Shown here piece by piece: positions 32,073-42,270 of a stretch of 64,000 nt of DNA. The stretch comes from Pseudomonas sp. N3-W (GTDB lineage: Bacteria; Pseudomonadota; Gammaproteobacteria; Pseudomonadales; Pseudomonadaceae), in assembly GCF_024970185.1 (NCBI RefSeq), contig NZ_CP103965.1:5165001-5229000 (forward strand). The letters run 5' to 3'. Under the pieces are notes generated by a model. The model ran no database searches and had not been told where the DNA came from. It was given only the letters and a program-made list of their open reading frames with translations. The position numbers and the translations under genes were made by a program. Within the stretch, counting starts at the first letter, position 1; each line of letters starts with the position of its first letter.

Positions 32073-33560
32073 TTATTTACGTTTGTTGCCGCCGAGCAAC
32101 GACCCCATCAAACCCCGCACCAACTGTCGCCCGAGTTGATTGGCCGCCTGTCGCATCGCTGATTTGAGGGCCTGGCCCGCCGCCGTGCCCAGAAACTCGC
32201 CAGCCTTGTCGGTGAGACTCGGCTCTTGCGGCACCGGTTTGCCCGGCGCTGTTTCGGTCTCAGGTTCCAGTTCCTTGCGCGCCATCAACACTTCATAAGC
32301 AGACTCGCGATCAATCGGCTTGTCATAGCGGCCCTTGAACGGTGAACCGGCGATCAGCATCGTGCGTTCGGTCTCGGTCAACGGCCCGATGCGTGACTGT
32401 GGTGGTGCGACCAGCACGCGCTGGACCATCTGCGGCGTGCCCTTGTCCTGCAACGTGCCCACCAGCGCCTCGCCGATCCCAAGCTCGGTCAGCACCGACA
32501 AGGCATCGAACGCCGGGTTGGGCCGGAAGCCCTCGGCTACCGCTCGCAAGGATTTTTGCTCCTTGGCGGTGAAGGCACGCAAACCGTGCTGAACCCGCAA
32601 ACCCAACTGAGCCAGCACGTTGTCCGGCAGATCCCCCGGCGACTGGGTGACGAAATACACGCCCACACCCTTGGATCGAATCAGCCGAACCACCTGTTCC
32701 AGACGATCCTGCAACGCTTTCGGCGTACCGGCGAACAACAGGTGCGCCTCGTCGAAAAACAGTGCCAGCAGCGGCTTGTCGGCATCGCCGCGTTCCGGCA
32801 ATTGCTCGAACAGTTCGGCCAGCAACCACAACAGGAAAGTCGCGTAGACCTTGGGGGCCTCGTGTACCAGACGACTGGCGTCGAGCAAATGAATGCGCCC
32901 GCGGCCATCCGCCGCCGGTTGCAGGATGTCTTGCAGTTGCAGCGCGGGCTCACCGAACAGCGCTTCGGCGCCCTGCTGTTCCAGGGTCGCCAGCCGCCGC
33001 AACAGGGCCTGGCTGGAACCGGTTGTCATCAGCGCCGCATCGTCGCCGAGCATTTGCGGGTTATCACGCAGATGATTGAGCAGCGCCTTCAAATCCTTGA
33101 GGTCGAGCAATAACAGGCCTTCACGGTCTGCCACCTTGAACGCGGCATACAACGCCGACTGCTGACTGTCGGTCAATTCCAGCAGGCTGCCTATCAGCAA
33201 CGGTCCCATTTCACTCAGGGTGGTTCGCAATGGATGACCGGACTGACCGTGGATATCCCACAAGGTCACCGGATAAGCCTGAGGCTTGTAGTTGAGCCAC
33301 GGCATCCCGGCAATCCGCTCGGCGACCTTGCCCTGAGGGTTGCCGGCAGCGCCCAGACCGCACAGGTCACCCTTGATATCCGCCGCGAACACCGCCACGC
33401 CTGCATCACTGAAGGCTTCGGCCAGACGCTGCAATGTGACGGTCTTGCCGGTACCGGTGGCGCCGGCGATCAGCCCGTGGCGGTTCGTCAGGCGCATGGC
33501 CTGGGCGATCGGCTGCCCCGCAAGATCGGCGCCGATAACCAATTGCGATGAGTCAGTCAT
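32073..33560 (-). CDS. HerA-like ATPase, DUF853 family
   Basis: A 495-residue P-loop ATPase with Walker A GATGTGKT (residues 33-40), a Walker B in LLALFFDEAHLLF, and a C-terminal Ala/Lys-rich tail that may bind membranes or nucleic acid. It belongs to the HerA/FtsK-like superfamily (YjgR type); the function is not established. It is divergent from the chemoreceptor gene, with the intergenic region carrying the chemoreceptor's FliA promoter. Confidence 0.88.
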   Translation of the reverse strand: MTDSSQLVIGADLAGQPIAQAMRLTNRHGLIAGATGTGKTVTLQRLAEAFSDAGVAVFAADIKGDLCGLGAAGNPQGKVAERIAGMPWLNYKPQAYPVTLWDIHGQSGHPLRTTLSEMGPLLIGSLLELTDSQQSALYAAFKVADREGLLLLDLKDLKALLNHLRDNPQMLGDDAALMTTGSSQALLRRLATLEQQGAEALFGEPALQLQDILQPAADGRGRIHLLDASRLVHEAPKVYATFLLWLLAELFEQLPERGDADKPLLALFFDEAHLLFAGTPKALQDRLEQVVRLIRSKGVGVYFVTQSPGDLPDNVLAQLGLRVQHGLRAFTAKEQKSLRAVAEGFRPNPAFDALSVLTELGIGEALVGTLQDKGTPQMVQRVLVAPPQSRIGPLTETERTMLIAGSPFKGRYDKPIDRESAYEVLMARKELEPETETAPGKPVPQEPSLTDKAGEFLGTAAGQALKSAMRQAANQLGRQLVRGLMGSLLGGNKRK

Positions 33561-33575
33561 TTTGTCACCAAATAT

Positions 33576-33602
33576 TAATCTTTAAGCCGGCACGGCCGAT
33601 AA
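33576..33602 (+). promoter_or_regulatory. Sigma-28 (FliA) promoter of the chemoreceptor
   Basis: TAATCTTT (33576-33583), an 11-bp spacer, and GCCGATAA (33595-33602). The -10 is a perfect match to the FliA consensus and the -35 matches 6 of 8 positions of TAAAGTTT. It puts the receptor in the late flagellar class, with a leader of about 135 bases. Confidence 0.85.
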
Positions 33603-33744
33603 ATAGAACGATAGATCTGACAGAAAACCAGGCAGGACATTTCCCAAGGAGACGGAAATATCAGCTTATTTTTCACACCGCCCGTTTCCCGTGCCTTTAT
33701 AAAAGCACGCCCTGGACATCAAGACCTTAGCGGAACCCCAAGCC

Positions 33745-35634
33745 ATGAATAAAAATCTGCGCTTCAGCCATAAAATCCTGCTTGCCGCCGCCCTCATCGT
33801 CATTGCCGCTTTCGCCTCGTTTACACTGTACAACGACTATTTGCAGCGTAACGCCATCCGCAAAGACCTGGACAACTACCTCAATGAAATGGGAGAAGTC
33901 ACCGCCGCCAACATTCAAACCTGGCTGAGCGGCCGTATCCTGCTGATCGACAACCTGGCGCAAAACATCGCCATCAACCCGGACCCGGCCGCCGTCGCCA
34001 GCCTGCTGGAACAGAAAGCCCTGACATCGACGTTCATGGCGTCCTACCTGGGTGATGCCACCGGGCACTTCTCCATTCGTCCGGACGCGAAAATGCCGGA
34101 CGGCTTCGATCCACGGGTTCGCCCTTGGTACAAAGGCGCCGAAAGCAGCAGCACCGCCACCCTGACCGAACCCTATATTGATGCGGCCACCGGCCAGACC
34201 ATCATTTCCATCGCCACCGCCTCGAAGAAGAACGGCCAAAGCGTAGGCGTTGTCGGTGGCGACCTGAGCCTGCAAACCCTGATCGACACCCTCAGCGCCC
34301 GTGACATCAGCGGCATGGGTTATGCCTTTCTGGTCAGCGCCGACGGCAAGATCCTGGTACACCCGGACAAGTCGATGGTGATGAAATCCCTGAGCGAGGC
34401 GTACCCGAAAGACACCCCACGTATCGGCAAGGGCTTCAGTGAAGTGGAAGTCGACGGCAAGACCCGCATTGTCAGCTTCACGCCGATCAAAGGCCTGCCG
34501 ACGGTGAACTGGTACATCGGTCTGTCGGTGGATAAAGAAAAATCCTTCGCCATGCTCAGCGAATTCCGCACCTCGGCGGTCATTGCGACCATCATTGCCG
34601 TGGCCATCATCATGGCCCTGCTGGGCATGCTGATCCGCATCCTGATCCAGCCGCTGCACGTCATGACCCGCGCCATGGAAGACATTGCCGACGGTGAAGG
34701 CGACCTGACCAAGCGCCTGACGATTCAGAATCAGGACGAGTTCGGCATGCTTGGCACTGCGTTCAACCGTTTTGTGGAGCGCATTCACACCTCGATCCGC
34801 GAAGTGTCCTCAGCCACCGGGCAGGTGAATGAAGTGGCATTGCGCGTCGTTGCCGCCTCGAACTCGTCGATGTTCAACTCCGATCAACAGGCCTCGCGCA
34901 CCAGCAGCGTCGCCGCAGCGATCAACGAACTCGGCGCCGCGGCGCAGGAAATTGCCCGCAATGCCGCGCAAGCGTCGAACCAGGCCAGCGATGCCCGCAG
35001 CCTCGCCGAAGACGGCCAACAAGTGGTGGATCGCAGCATCAAGGCGATGAATCAGCTATCGAGCATGCTCAGCGCATCGAGCAGCAACATTGAGTCGCTC
35101 AATAGCAAGACTGTGAACATCGGGCAGATTCTTGAGGTAATCACCAGCATCTCCCAGCAAACCAACCTGCTGGCGCTCAACGCCGCCATCGAAGCGGCAC
35201 GGGCCGGTGAAGCCGGACGTGGTTTTGCGGTAGTGGCCGACGAAGTGCGTAACCTGGCGCATCGCACCCAGGAATCGGCGCAACAGGTGCAGACCATGAT
35301 CGAGGAGCTGCAAGTCGGCGCCCGGGAGTCCGTCAGCACCATGAGCGACAGTCAGCGTCACAGTCAGGACAGCGTGGAAATCGCCAACCTGGCCGGCGAG
35401 CGCCTGAACAGCGTGACGTTGCGCATCGGCGAAATCGACGGCATGAACCAGTCAGTGGCCACTGCGACCGAGGAGCAAACGGCGGTGGTGGAATCAATCA
35501 ACGTCGACATCACCGAGATCAACACGCTGAACCAGGAGGGCGTGGAAAACCTGCAATCCACCCTGCGCGCGTGTGCGGACCTTGAGCAACAGGCGGCGCG
35601 TTTGCAGCAGTTGGTGGGCAGTTTCCGGATCTAG
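33745..35634 (+). CDS. Methyl-accepting chemotaxis receptor, PctA/B/C type (dCache)
   Basis: A 629-residue receptor, the same length as PctA and PctB of P. aeruginosa, the amino acid chemoreceptors. Transmembrane helix 1 is about residues 11-29, a dCache ligand domain spans 30-275, helix 2 is near 275-300, then HAMP and a signalling domain with the hairpin tip [26 protein letters not shown]. Amino acid motif residues R126, W128, Y129, Y144, D146 and D173 are in place by PctA numbering, but position 121 is Phe, not Tyr. A FliA promoter precedes it. Confidence 0.93.
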   Translation: MNKNLRFSHKILLAAALIVIAAFASFTLYNDYLQRNAIRKDLDNYLNEMGEVTAANIQTWLSGRILLIDNLAQNIAINPDPAAVASLLEQKALTSTFMASYLGDATGHFSIRPDAKMPDGFDPRVRPWYKGAESSSTATLTEPYIDAATGQTIISIATASKKNGQSVGVVGGDLSLQTLIDTLSARDISGMGYAFLVSADGKILVHPDKSMVMKSLSEAYPKDTPRIGKGFSEVEVDGKTRIVSFTPIKGLPTVNWYIGLSVDKEKSFAMLSEFRTSAVIATIIAVAIIMALLGMLIRILIQPLHVMTRAMEDIADGEGDLTKRLTIQNQDEFGMLGTAFNRFVERIHTSIREVSSATGQVNEVALRVVAASNSSMFNSDQQASRTSSVAAAINELGAAAQEIARNAAQASNQASDARSLAEDGQQVVDRSIKAMNQLSSMLSASSSNIESLNSKTVNIGQILEVITSISQQTNLLALNAAIEAARAGEAGRGFAVVADEVRNLAHRTQESAQQVQTMIEELQVGARESVSTMSDSQRHSQDSVEIANLAGERLNSVTLRIGEIDGMNQSVATATEEQTAVVESINVDITEINTLNQEGVENLQSTLRACADLEQQAARLQQLVGSFRI

Positions 35635-35655
35635 TGTCTGAATGACCACCGACCC

Positions 35656-35745
35656 CTTGTGGGAGCGAGCCTGCTCGCGAAAGCGGTCTGCCCGTCAGTA
35701 TTGATGCTGAATGTGCAGCCCTTCGCCAGAAGGCTGGCTCCCACA
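35656..35745. repeat. Degenerate REPIN
   Basis: TTGTGGGAGCGAGCCTGCTC at the left and the diverged copy CTTCGCCAGAAGGCTGGCTC ending at CCCAC at the right. It lies between the chemoreceptor and the glycosyltransferase operon. Confidence 0.75.
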
Positions 35746-35858
35746 TGGATCGCGGCTGACTGACAGCATCAGGACAAGCCGCTCCCTCGCTGCCCATCAA
35801 CCCAAACGAACATCTATCCTTCATAAAGGTCAATCAAGGAGAGACAAGGACCGGAGGG

Positions 35859-36980
35859 ATGTTCATCGTGCATATCGCCGACATAACCATGTTCTACGCC
35901 CCTGCCAGCGGCGGCGTGCGCACTTATCTGGATGCCAAACACCGTCGCCTGGGCGTCAAGCCGGGCATTCGCCACAGCCTGCTGATCCCCGGCCCGCACC
36001 CAAGCGAACAGGACGGCGTGTACGAGGTGCCGGCCCCCGCCCTGCCCTTCGGCAAGGGCTATCGCTTCCCTCTGCGCCTGGCCCCTTGGCGAAACGTCCT
36101 GCACGATTTGCAGCCCGATCTGATCGAAGTCGGCGATCCTTACCTCACGGCCTGGGCGGCGCTGGATGCACGACGGCAACTGGATGTGCCTGTGATCGGC
36201 TTTTATCACTCGGATTTACCGCTGTTGGCCGGTAACCGCATGGGCCATTGGGTAACGCCGAATGTCGAAGCGTATGTCAGCAGGCTCTACGGCAACTTCG
36301 ACCGGGTTCTGGCCCCAAGCCAGGTGATGGCCGACAAACTGATCGGGCTCGGGGTTCGTAACGTCTACGTGCAACCTTTAGGTGTGGACCTGCAAACCTT
36401 CAACCCCGATGCCCGTGATCCGGGTCTGCGGGCCGAACTGGGCATCAATGATGACACTCGCCTGCTGATCTTTGCAGGGCGCGGGTCCAAGGAAAAGAAC
36501 TTGCCTGTACTGCTCAGTTGCATGAAACGTCTGGGGCATCGTTATCACTTGTTGCTCGTGGGCTCTTCGATGCCGAACCAGGTGCCACGCAATGTCACTG
36601 TTATTGATGAGTTTTGCCCGGCGACGCAGGTCGCACGCTTGATGGCCAGTGCCGACGCACTGCTGCACGCCGGCGATCAGGAAACGTTCGGGCTGGTGAT
36701 TCTTGAGGCCATGGCCAGCGGCATTCCGGTCGTAGCCGTGGCGGCCGGGGCGTTTACCGAAATTGTCACCGATCAATGTGGCCTACTCTGCACACCGGAC
36801 AATCCCCTGGCCATGGCCAACGCTGTGCGCGAACTATTCAGCCAGGGCAGTATGCACCGGGGTCAGCAAGCGCGGCGCCATGTCGAGCAGCATTATTCCT
36901 GGGATACGGTGGTCAACAGCCTGTTGGGGCACTATCACGCCGTGCTCGGCAGCCAGTTGCCGCTGACCGCCAATGGCTGA
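35859..36980 (+). CDS. GT4-type glycosyltransferase
   Basis: A 373-residue GT-B fold glycosyltransferase of family 4. The N-terminal domain begins HIADITMFYAPASGGVRTYL (acceptor side), and the C-terminal donor domain contains AGRGSKEKNLPVLL and the EX7E motif in QETFGLVILEAMASG. It is a cytoplasmic or membrane-bound enzyme. It starts a three-gene operon: its end overlaps the next start by 8 bp. The start could be 35859 (MFIVHIAD); a ribosome site GGAGG lies just upstream (GACCGGAGGG). The product is not predictable; glycolipid or exopolysaccharide is likely. Confidence 0.88.
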   Translation: MFIVHIADITMFYAPASGGVRTYLDAKHRRLGVKPGIRHSLLIPGPHPSEQDGVYEVPAPALPFGKGYRFPLRLAPWRNVLHDLQPDLIEVGDPYLTAWAALDARRQLDVPVIGFYHSDLPLLAGNRMGHWVTPNVEAYVSRLYGNFDRVLAPSQVMADKLIGLGVRNVYVQPLGVDLQTFNPDARDPGLRAELGINDDTRLLIFAGRGSKEKNLPVLLSCMKRLGHRYHLLLVGSSMPNQVPRNVTVIDEFCPATQVARLMASADALLHAGDQETFGLVILEAMASGIPVVAVAAGAFTEIVTDQCGLLCTPDNPLAMANAVRELFSQGSMHRGQQARRHVEQHYSWDTVVNSLLGHYHAVLGSQLPLTANG

Positions 36981-37749
36981 TCCCGCGAACCCGCCTACCC
37001 TGTTGCTGGTGCTGCACGACGTGGCGCCTGCTACCTGGGCCGATTACCAGCCATTCGTCGAAGCGGTTGATGCCCTCGGCGACATACCGATGACCTGGCT
37101 GGTGGTGCCAGACTTTCACAAGCACAACGCCCTTGAGGCACACCCGGGTTTTCGTCGCCTGTTGAGCAGCCGCGTCCAGCAGGGTGACGAACTGGCGTTG
37201 CACGGCTACTTTCATTGTGACGACGGCCCGGCGGCGGCAACTCCACGAGACTGGTTCATGCGACGGATCTACACCCACGAAGGCGAGTTCTACGCACTGG
37301 CCGAAGACGCGGCCCTTGCCCGCCTGCGCGCCGGCATCGAGGTCTTTGTGCGCTACAACTGGCCACTGCACGGATTTGTCGCCCCGGCCTGGCTAATGAG
37401 CGATGGCACCCGCCAGGCCTTGCGCCAACTGCCGCTGACGTACACCAGCGATGCACAGCATCTTTATCGTCTGCCGGATTTCACCGCCCTCGATGCGCCC
37501 GGACTGGTCTGGAGCGCCCGCAGTGCCTGGCGGCGTGGATTGTCAAAAATACTCAGCGACCAGCGCCAACAGCGTTGGCGGCACGCAGCGGTAATTCGCC
37601 TGGGGCTGCACCCGGTGGACATGCGCCATGAATTCTCACGCAACTATTGGCTGCAAACCCTCAAGCATTTGCTCGAAGAAGGCCGAGTGCCGATGACCAA
37701 AGCCGCCTGGCTCGCCTTGCAAGCCGCCCGCCCTGGTCGCGCCGCATGA
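36973..37749 (+). CDS. DUF2334 polysaccharide deacetylase-like protein
   Basis: A 258-residue protein of the polysaccharide deacetylase superfamily (NodB-like fold). It shows an N-terminal HDVAPATWADY motif, the metal-site motif ALHGYFH, and a C-terminal RLGLHPVDM segment. Such proteins remove acetyl groups from sugars; this subfamily's substrate is unknown. No signal peptide is seen, so it may work in the cytoplasm on the product of the glycosyltransferase next to it. It overlaps genes on both sides. Confidence 0.85.
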   Translation: MADPANPPTLLLVLHDVAPATWADYQPFVEAVDALGDIPMTWLVVPDFHKHNALEAHPGFRRLLSSRVQQGDELALHGYFHCDDGPAAATPRDWFMRRIYTHEGEFYALAEDAALARLRAGIEVFVRYNWPLHGFVAPAWLMSDGTRQALRQLPLTYTSDAQHLYRLPDFTALDAPGLVWSARSAWRRGLSKILSDQRQQRWRHAAVIRLGLHPVDMRHEFSRNYWLQTLKHLLEEGRVPMTKAAWLALQAARPGRAA

Positions 37750-38741
37750 GTCGCGCCATTGTGTTGATCGTCGCCTTGCTGGCGGCGGTACTGATTCCGG
37801 CACTGTTGGGCGGTGGCGAAACCTGGTCGCGACTGGGGCACTTTCCGCTGACGTGGCTGCTGGTGATGTTCGGCATGATCCTGTTGTGCTGGTTGATCAA
37901 CACCCTGCGCCTGCGTTTGTTGCTGGGCGATCAGCGCGACCGGGTCAGCCCGGTCAAAAGCCTGGGCGTGGTGATGGCCGCCGAATTCGCCTACTGCGCC
38001 ACGCCGGGCGGCAGCGGCGGGCCGCTGACGATCATGGCCCTGCTGGCGCGCAATGGCGTACGTCCGGCCAGAGGCAGCGCCGTATTCGCCATGGACCAAT
38101 TGAGCGATCTGCTGTTTTTTCTGTGTGCCCTGAGCGGGATTTTCATTTATGCACTGTTTCAACACCTCAGCCAGCGCATGGAATGGATGCTGACGGTCAG
38201 CGCCGTTTCGATGTTCGCCGGGCTGTTCACTTGCGTGCTGGTTGCTCGCTATCATCGATTGCTGATTCGCCTCAGTGGCCGACTGCTCATTCGCCTCAAT
38301 ATCAAGCCGGCCACACGGCTGCGCTGGGCGCGCAAACTGCTGCACTTTCTGGCGGCTTTCACGGACACGCTGAAGTTGCCCTGGCAAACCCTGATCACGG
38401 TATTTGCCCTGACCTGCCTGCATTGGGCGCTACGTTACAGCGTGCTGTATCTGGCGTTGCGCGGGTTGGGCGCGGACGTGCAATGGGCCTGGAGTTTTCT
38501 GATCCAGATGCTCTCACTCAGTGCCGGGCAGTTCAGCCTGCTGCCGGGGGGTGCCGGGGCAGCGGAATTGACGTCGGCAGCACTGCTGGCGCCGATGGTG
38601 GGCAAATCCACTGCAGCGGCAGCGATTCTGATCTGGCGGGCGGTGACGTATTACTTCTATTTGATTGTCGGCGGGCCGGTGTTTTTGCTGATGCTTGGGC
38701 GCCCGCTCCTGAAAAAGCTGCTGAGGTTCAGACAGGCTTAG
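37746..38741 (+). CDS. Flippase-like/LPG synthase transmembrane protein (UPF0104)
   Basis: A 331-residue integral membrane protein with 8 or so hydrophobic segments. It belongs to the lysylphosphatidylglycerol synthase transmembrane (UPF0104) family, which includes flippase-like proteins. The conserved GGSGGPL and LLPGGAGAAELTSAALL segments are present. The ATG at 37746 overlaps the previous stop by 4 bp. In context it may move the lipid-linked product of the two genes upstream across the inner membrane. Confidence 0.85.
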   Translation: MSRAIVLIVALLAAVLIPALLGGGETWSRLGHFPLTWLLVMFGMILLCWLINTLRLRLLLGDQRDRVSPVKSLGVVMAAEFAYCATPGGSGGPLTIMALLARNGVRPARGSAVFAMDQLSDLLFFLCALSGIFIYALFQHLSQRMEWMLTVSAVSMFAGLFTCVLVARYHRLLIRLSGRLLIRLNIKPATRLRWARKLLHFLAAFTDTLKLPWQTLITVFALTCLHWALRYSVLYLALRGLGADVQWAWSFLIQMLSLSAGQFSLLPGGAGAAELTSAALLAPMVGKSTAAAAILIWRAVTYYFYLIVGGPVFLLMLGRPLLKKLLRFRQA

Positions 38742-38910
38742 GTTCATCGTCAGGCTGTTCCTGCAATTGCTCCCACAACTCGGCAGCTCCCGGAAAATCC
38801 GTCCCGTCTTCCGGGCCCATATCCTGAGGGTCATAGCGACTCAAACAGCCCTCTCCCAATGTGGCGGGCGCGCGGGAAGTGGCTTTGTCCAGTGGATCGG
38901 CCATGGTCAT
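38728..38910 (-). CDS. Small hypothetical protein (60 residues)
   Basis: A 60-residue acidic, Pro/Asp-rich protein (starts MTMADPLDK, ends DDEPKPV) with no recognised domain. Its 3' end overlaps the convergent membrane protein gene by 14 bp. It is probably translated from M1 or M3. It lies 80 bp downstream of purU on the same strand. The reasonable codon use and the lack of another explanation make it plausible, but no homologue can be confirmed from sequence alone. Confidence 0.55.
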   Translation of the reverse strand: MTMADPLDKATSRAPATLGEGCLSRYDPQDMGPEDGTDFPGAAELWEQLQEQPDDEPKPV

Positions 38911-38929
38911 GTCCTCAGTGCAGAAACGG

Positions 38930-38968
38930 CGAAGGGCCTGAAGCGATTGAACGCCCAGGCCCTTCGAA
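38930..38968. terminator. Perfect palindrome downstream of purU, weak terminator
   Basis: CGAAGGGCCTG and CAGGCCCTTCG form an 11-bp stem with a 17-base loop. The T-run is short on both strands. It probably ends purU transcription with help from factor Rho or is a weak terminator. Confidence 0.5.
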
Positions 38969-38990
38969 TTTCAACCGTGTCGTGCGCTGA

Positions 38991-39839
<849 letters not shown>

Positions 39840-40102
39840 GAGGGGGAAACTCCAGAACTTCGCAAAGGCCGCCATTCTAGCGATTGCGCAGCAAAACTGC
39901 AGTATTGATGACGCCCCGCCTTGAATCCTGCGAATCAAAGCACCTGGCAGCGCCGTTGCTGCACCGTCAGGAGGCCGCTTGCCCGGCATGTTCAGGCGCA
40001 CAAATGTGAATATGTGTGTTGACTGCATCACACTATTTAACTGCACAACGAGTTTATGTCCCTGTTGAGGGTAACTAATTTAAATAAAACTCGGGTTAAA
40101 TG
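39840..40102. other. purU-mvaT intergenic region, AT-rich
   Basis: An AT-rich stretch (especially 40005-40100) between divergent purU and mvaT. No gene is seen. AT-rich DNA is the preferred target of MvaT, so autoregulation is possible. Confidence 0.5.
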
Positions 40103-40131
40103 TTTACTTGATGAAACACCCTGACTATTAT
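40103..40131 (+). promoter_or_regulatory. Sigma-70 promoter of mvaT
   Basis: TTTACT (40103-40108) and TATTAT (40126-40131) with a 17-bp spacer, about 48 bp before the mvaT ATG. Confidence 0.65.
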
Positions 40132-40178
40132 TGCCCCACTGTTCCCTGCCATCCAACATCCCGCATAAGGTAATCCTC

Positions 40179-40556
40179 ATGTCCTTGATCAACGAATACC
40201 GCGCCACCGAAGAAGCTATCAAAGAGCTGCAAGCCCGTTTGAAGAACCTGTCCCAAGACGACAAACTGCAAACCGAGCTGGAATTCGAAGGTAAACTGCG
40301 CACCCTGATGGGCGAATACTCCAAATCCCTGCGTGACATCATCGCGCTGCTGGATCCAGAGTCCAAAACCAAAGCGCCACGTGGCGGCGCAGTCAAAACT
40401 ACCGGCACCAAGCGCGCTCGCAAAGTTAAACAATACAAAAACCCGCACAATGGCGAAGTCATCGAAACCAAAGGTGGCAACCACAAAACTCTGAAAGAGT
40501 GGAAAGCCAAGTGGGGCGGTGACGTGGTTGAAGGCTGGGCTACCCTGCTGGGCTAA
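40179..40556 (+). CDS. mvaT: H-NS-like silencer MvaT
   Basis: A 125-residue xenogeneic silencer that binds AT-rich DNA and replaces H-NS in pseudomonads. The N-terminal coiled-coil oligomerisation domain is MSLINEYRATEEAIKEL and following; the C-terminal DNA-binding domain has the conserved RKVKQYKNPHNGEVIETKGG and HKTLKEWKAKWG with the AT-pincer residues. The ATG at 40179 has an AAGG ribosome site. The strong similarity to MvaT of P. aeruginosa supports the name over MvaU. Confidence 0.97.
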   Translation: MSLINEYRATEEAIKELQARLKNLSQDDKLQTELEFEGKLRTLMGEYSKSLRDIIALLDPESKTKAPRGGAVKTTGTKRARKVKQYKNPHNGEVIETKGGNHKTLKEWKAKWGGDVVEGWATLLG

Positions 40557-40590
40557 GCCGTACGGCCTGTCGCAGACGTATGCGCGACAA

Positions 40591-40622
40591 AAAAAACGCC
40601 AGCTTGTGCTGGCGTTTTTTTA
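40591..40622. terminator. Terminator of mvaT
   Basis: AACGCCAGC and GCTGGCGTT enclose a TTGT loop, with six A before and seven T after. It may also stop sbcB from the other side. Confidence 0.93.
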
Positions 40623-40654
40623 TGCCCTGAATTCAGGCATCAATATGCAGCCAT

Positions 40655-42085
40655 TCAAAGACCCAGACGTTTGCGTAATCCCTGAACATGATCCTGCCAT
40701 TCATTCAGCACCTCCTGCTGAATCGTTGAAGCACTAATCGCCAATTGAGCGGCGGCCTGCGCAAAAGAATCCAGCGTATTGGGCGCGCCCCACTCAGGTG
40801 CAGTCAAACGTTGCTGACAGAATAATCGCCAGCGTTCCTGCTCTTCAAAATTCAACGTGTCGGGGAAGTTACGTGCGCGATATCGAAACAATAATTCGGG
40901 CAAACGTTCATCATCGAAAGGCCATTGTTCTTGCGCCAATTGTGCCGGGTCCGCGCTTCTGACTTGCTCACAAAGACGCCGATCACGGTCGCCAATAAAA
41001 CCGTCGTATAACTGCTGTTCCGGGTCCTGGCTGCTGGCGAAATCTTCGCTCGCATAAATCGCCCGGACTTTATCCTGCCAAACTTGTTGTGCGTCACTTA
41101 GTCGCAGCGAACGCTCCTGATAAAGCGCCATGTCCAGCCCCAGGCGTTGTTGATCTTCAGGACGAAGTACCGACAGCGGCGCCACCACCGGGCATTTGTT
41201 GATATGAATAAGCTTGAGTGGCACCGGCAACTCACCTTCAGCCAGATCATCATGTCGGGTATAAAGACGCTTGCGCAGGGACTCGGCATCCAGATCGAGC
41301 AAGCCCTGGGGATCGAGGTGCAGATCGCAGACAATCAGCGCGTTCTTGTTACGCGGGTGCCAGGCCAGGGGCAGCACCACGCCCACATAACTGCGAGCGG
41401 CCGAAAAGCGCCCGGATATATGCACCATCGGCTGCAATAGCCGAACCTGATCCATGACCTTCTGTTTGCTGCGTAGCTGAAACAGCCAGTCGTACAACTT
41501 TGGCTGCTTTTGCCGAATCAGTCGTGCCAGGGCAATGGTGGCGCGAACGTCAGACAACGCCTCGTGGGCGTTACCGTGATCGATATCATTGGCCACCGTC
41601 AGACGGTCAAGCTTGAGCGTCACGCGCCCCTCGTCGTCCGTGGGCCAGACGATGCCATCCGGACGCAAGGCATAAGCCGCACGCACCACATCGATCAGAT
41701 CCCATCGACTGTTACCGCCCTGCCACTCACGGGCATAGGGGTCGAAAAAATTCCGGTACAGACTGTAACGGGTCATCTCATCGTCAAAACGCAAGGTGTT
41801 GTAACCGGCGCCACAGGTACCGGGCGCCGCGAGCTGAGCATGCACCCGCGTCATGAAATCGGCTTCGCTCAAGCCTTGCCTGGCCAGGTGGCTCGGCGTA
41901 ATACCGGTAATTGCGCAGGCCGCCGGATGCGGCAGGATGTCATCGCTGGGCTGGCAATAAAGATTGACCGGCTCGTCTATTTCGTTGAGATCGAAATCGG
42001 TACGAATCCCTGCCACCTGCAACGGGCGGTCGCAACGGGGATTGATGCCAGTGGTTTCATAGTCGTACCAGAAGATGGAGGTCAC
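40655..42085 (-). CDS. sbcB: Exodeoxyribonuclease I SbcB
   Basis: A 3'-5' single-strand exonuclease used in mismatch repair and recombination. The 476-residue protein (E. coli: 475) has the DEDDh exonuclease motif YDYETTGINP near residues 7-16, GNAHEALSDVRATIAL, and the C-terminal ExoI domain. GTG at 42085 is preferred: AGGA lies 8 bases upstream and the active site then sits at the N-terminus as usual. Confidence 0.95.
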   Translation of the reverse strand: MTSIFWYDYETTGINPRCDRPLQVAGIRTDFDLNEIDEPVNLYCQPSDDILPHPAACAITGITPSHLARQGLSEADFMTRVHAQLAAPGTCGAGYNTLRFDDEMTRYSLYRNFFDPYAREWQGGNSRWDLIDVVRAAYALRPDGIVWPTDDEGRVTLKLDRLTVANDIDHGNAHEALSDVRATIALARLIRQKQPKLYDWLFQLRSKQKVMDQVRLLQPMVHISGRFSAARSYVGVVLPLAWHPRNKNALIVCDLHLDPQGLLDLDAESLRKRLYTRHDDLAEGELPVPLKLIHINKCPVVAPLSVLRPEDQQRLGLDMALYQERSLRLSDAQQVWQDKVRAIYASEDFASSQDPEQQLYDGFIGDRDRRLCEQVRSADPAQLAQEQWPFDDERLPELLFRYRARNFPDTLNFEEQERWRLFCQQRLTAPEWGAPNTLDSFAQAAAQLAISASTIQQEVLNEWQDHVQGLRKRLGL

Positions 42086-42270
42086 GGGCTGTTCCTGAAC
42101 TGAAGACCGGCGAAGTCTAGGCGCAGACATACCGCTGCGGCCAGTCATCTTGCCATTCAATCACCTCCCGTCACTCACCATGCAATACATAGTTATGTCG
42201 TTTTCCCCCAAGAGGCTGCTAGCATCGGACGGACATTGAATCCCGATCCGGCCACACTTTCAGGTTGCCC

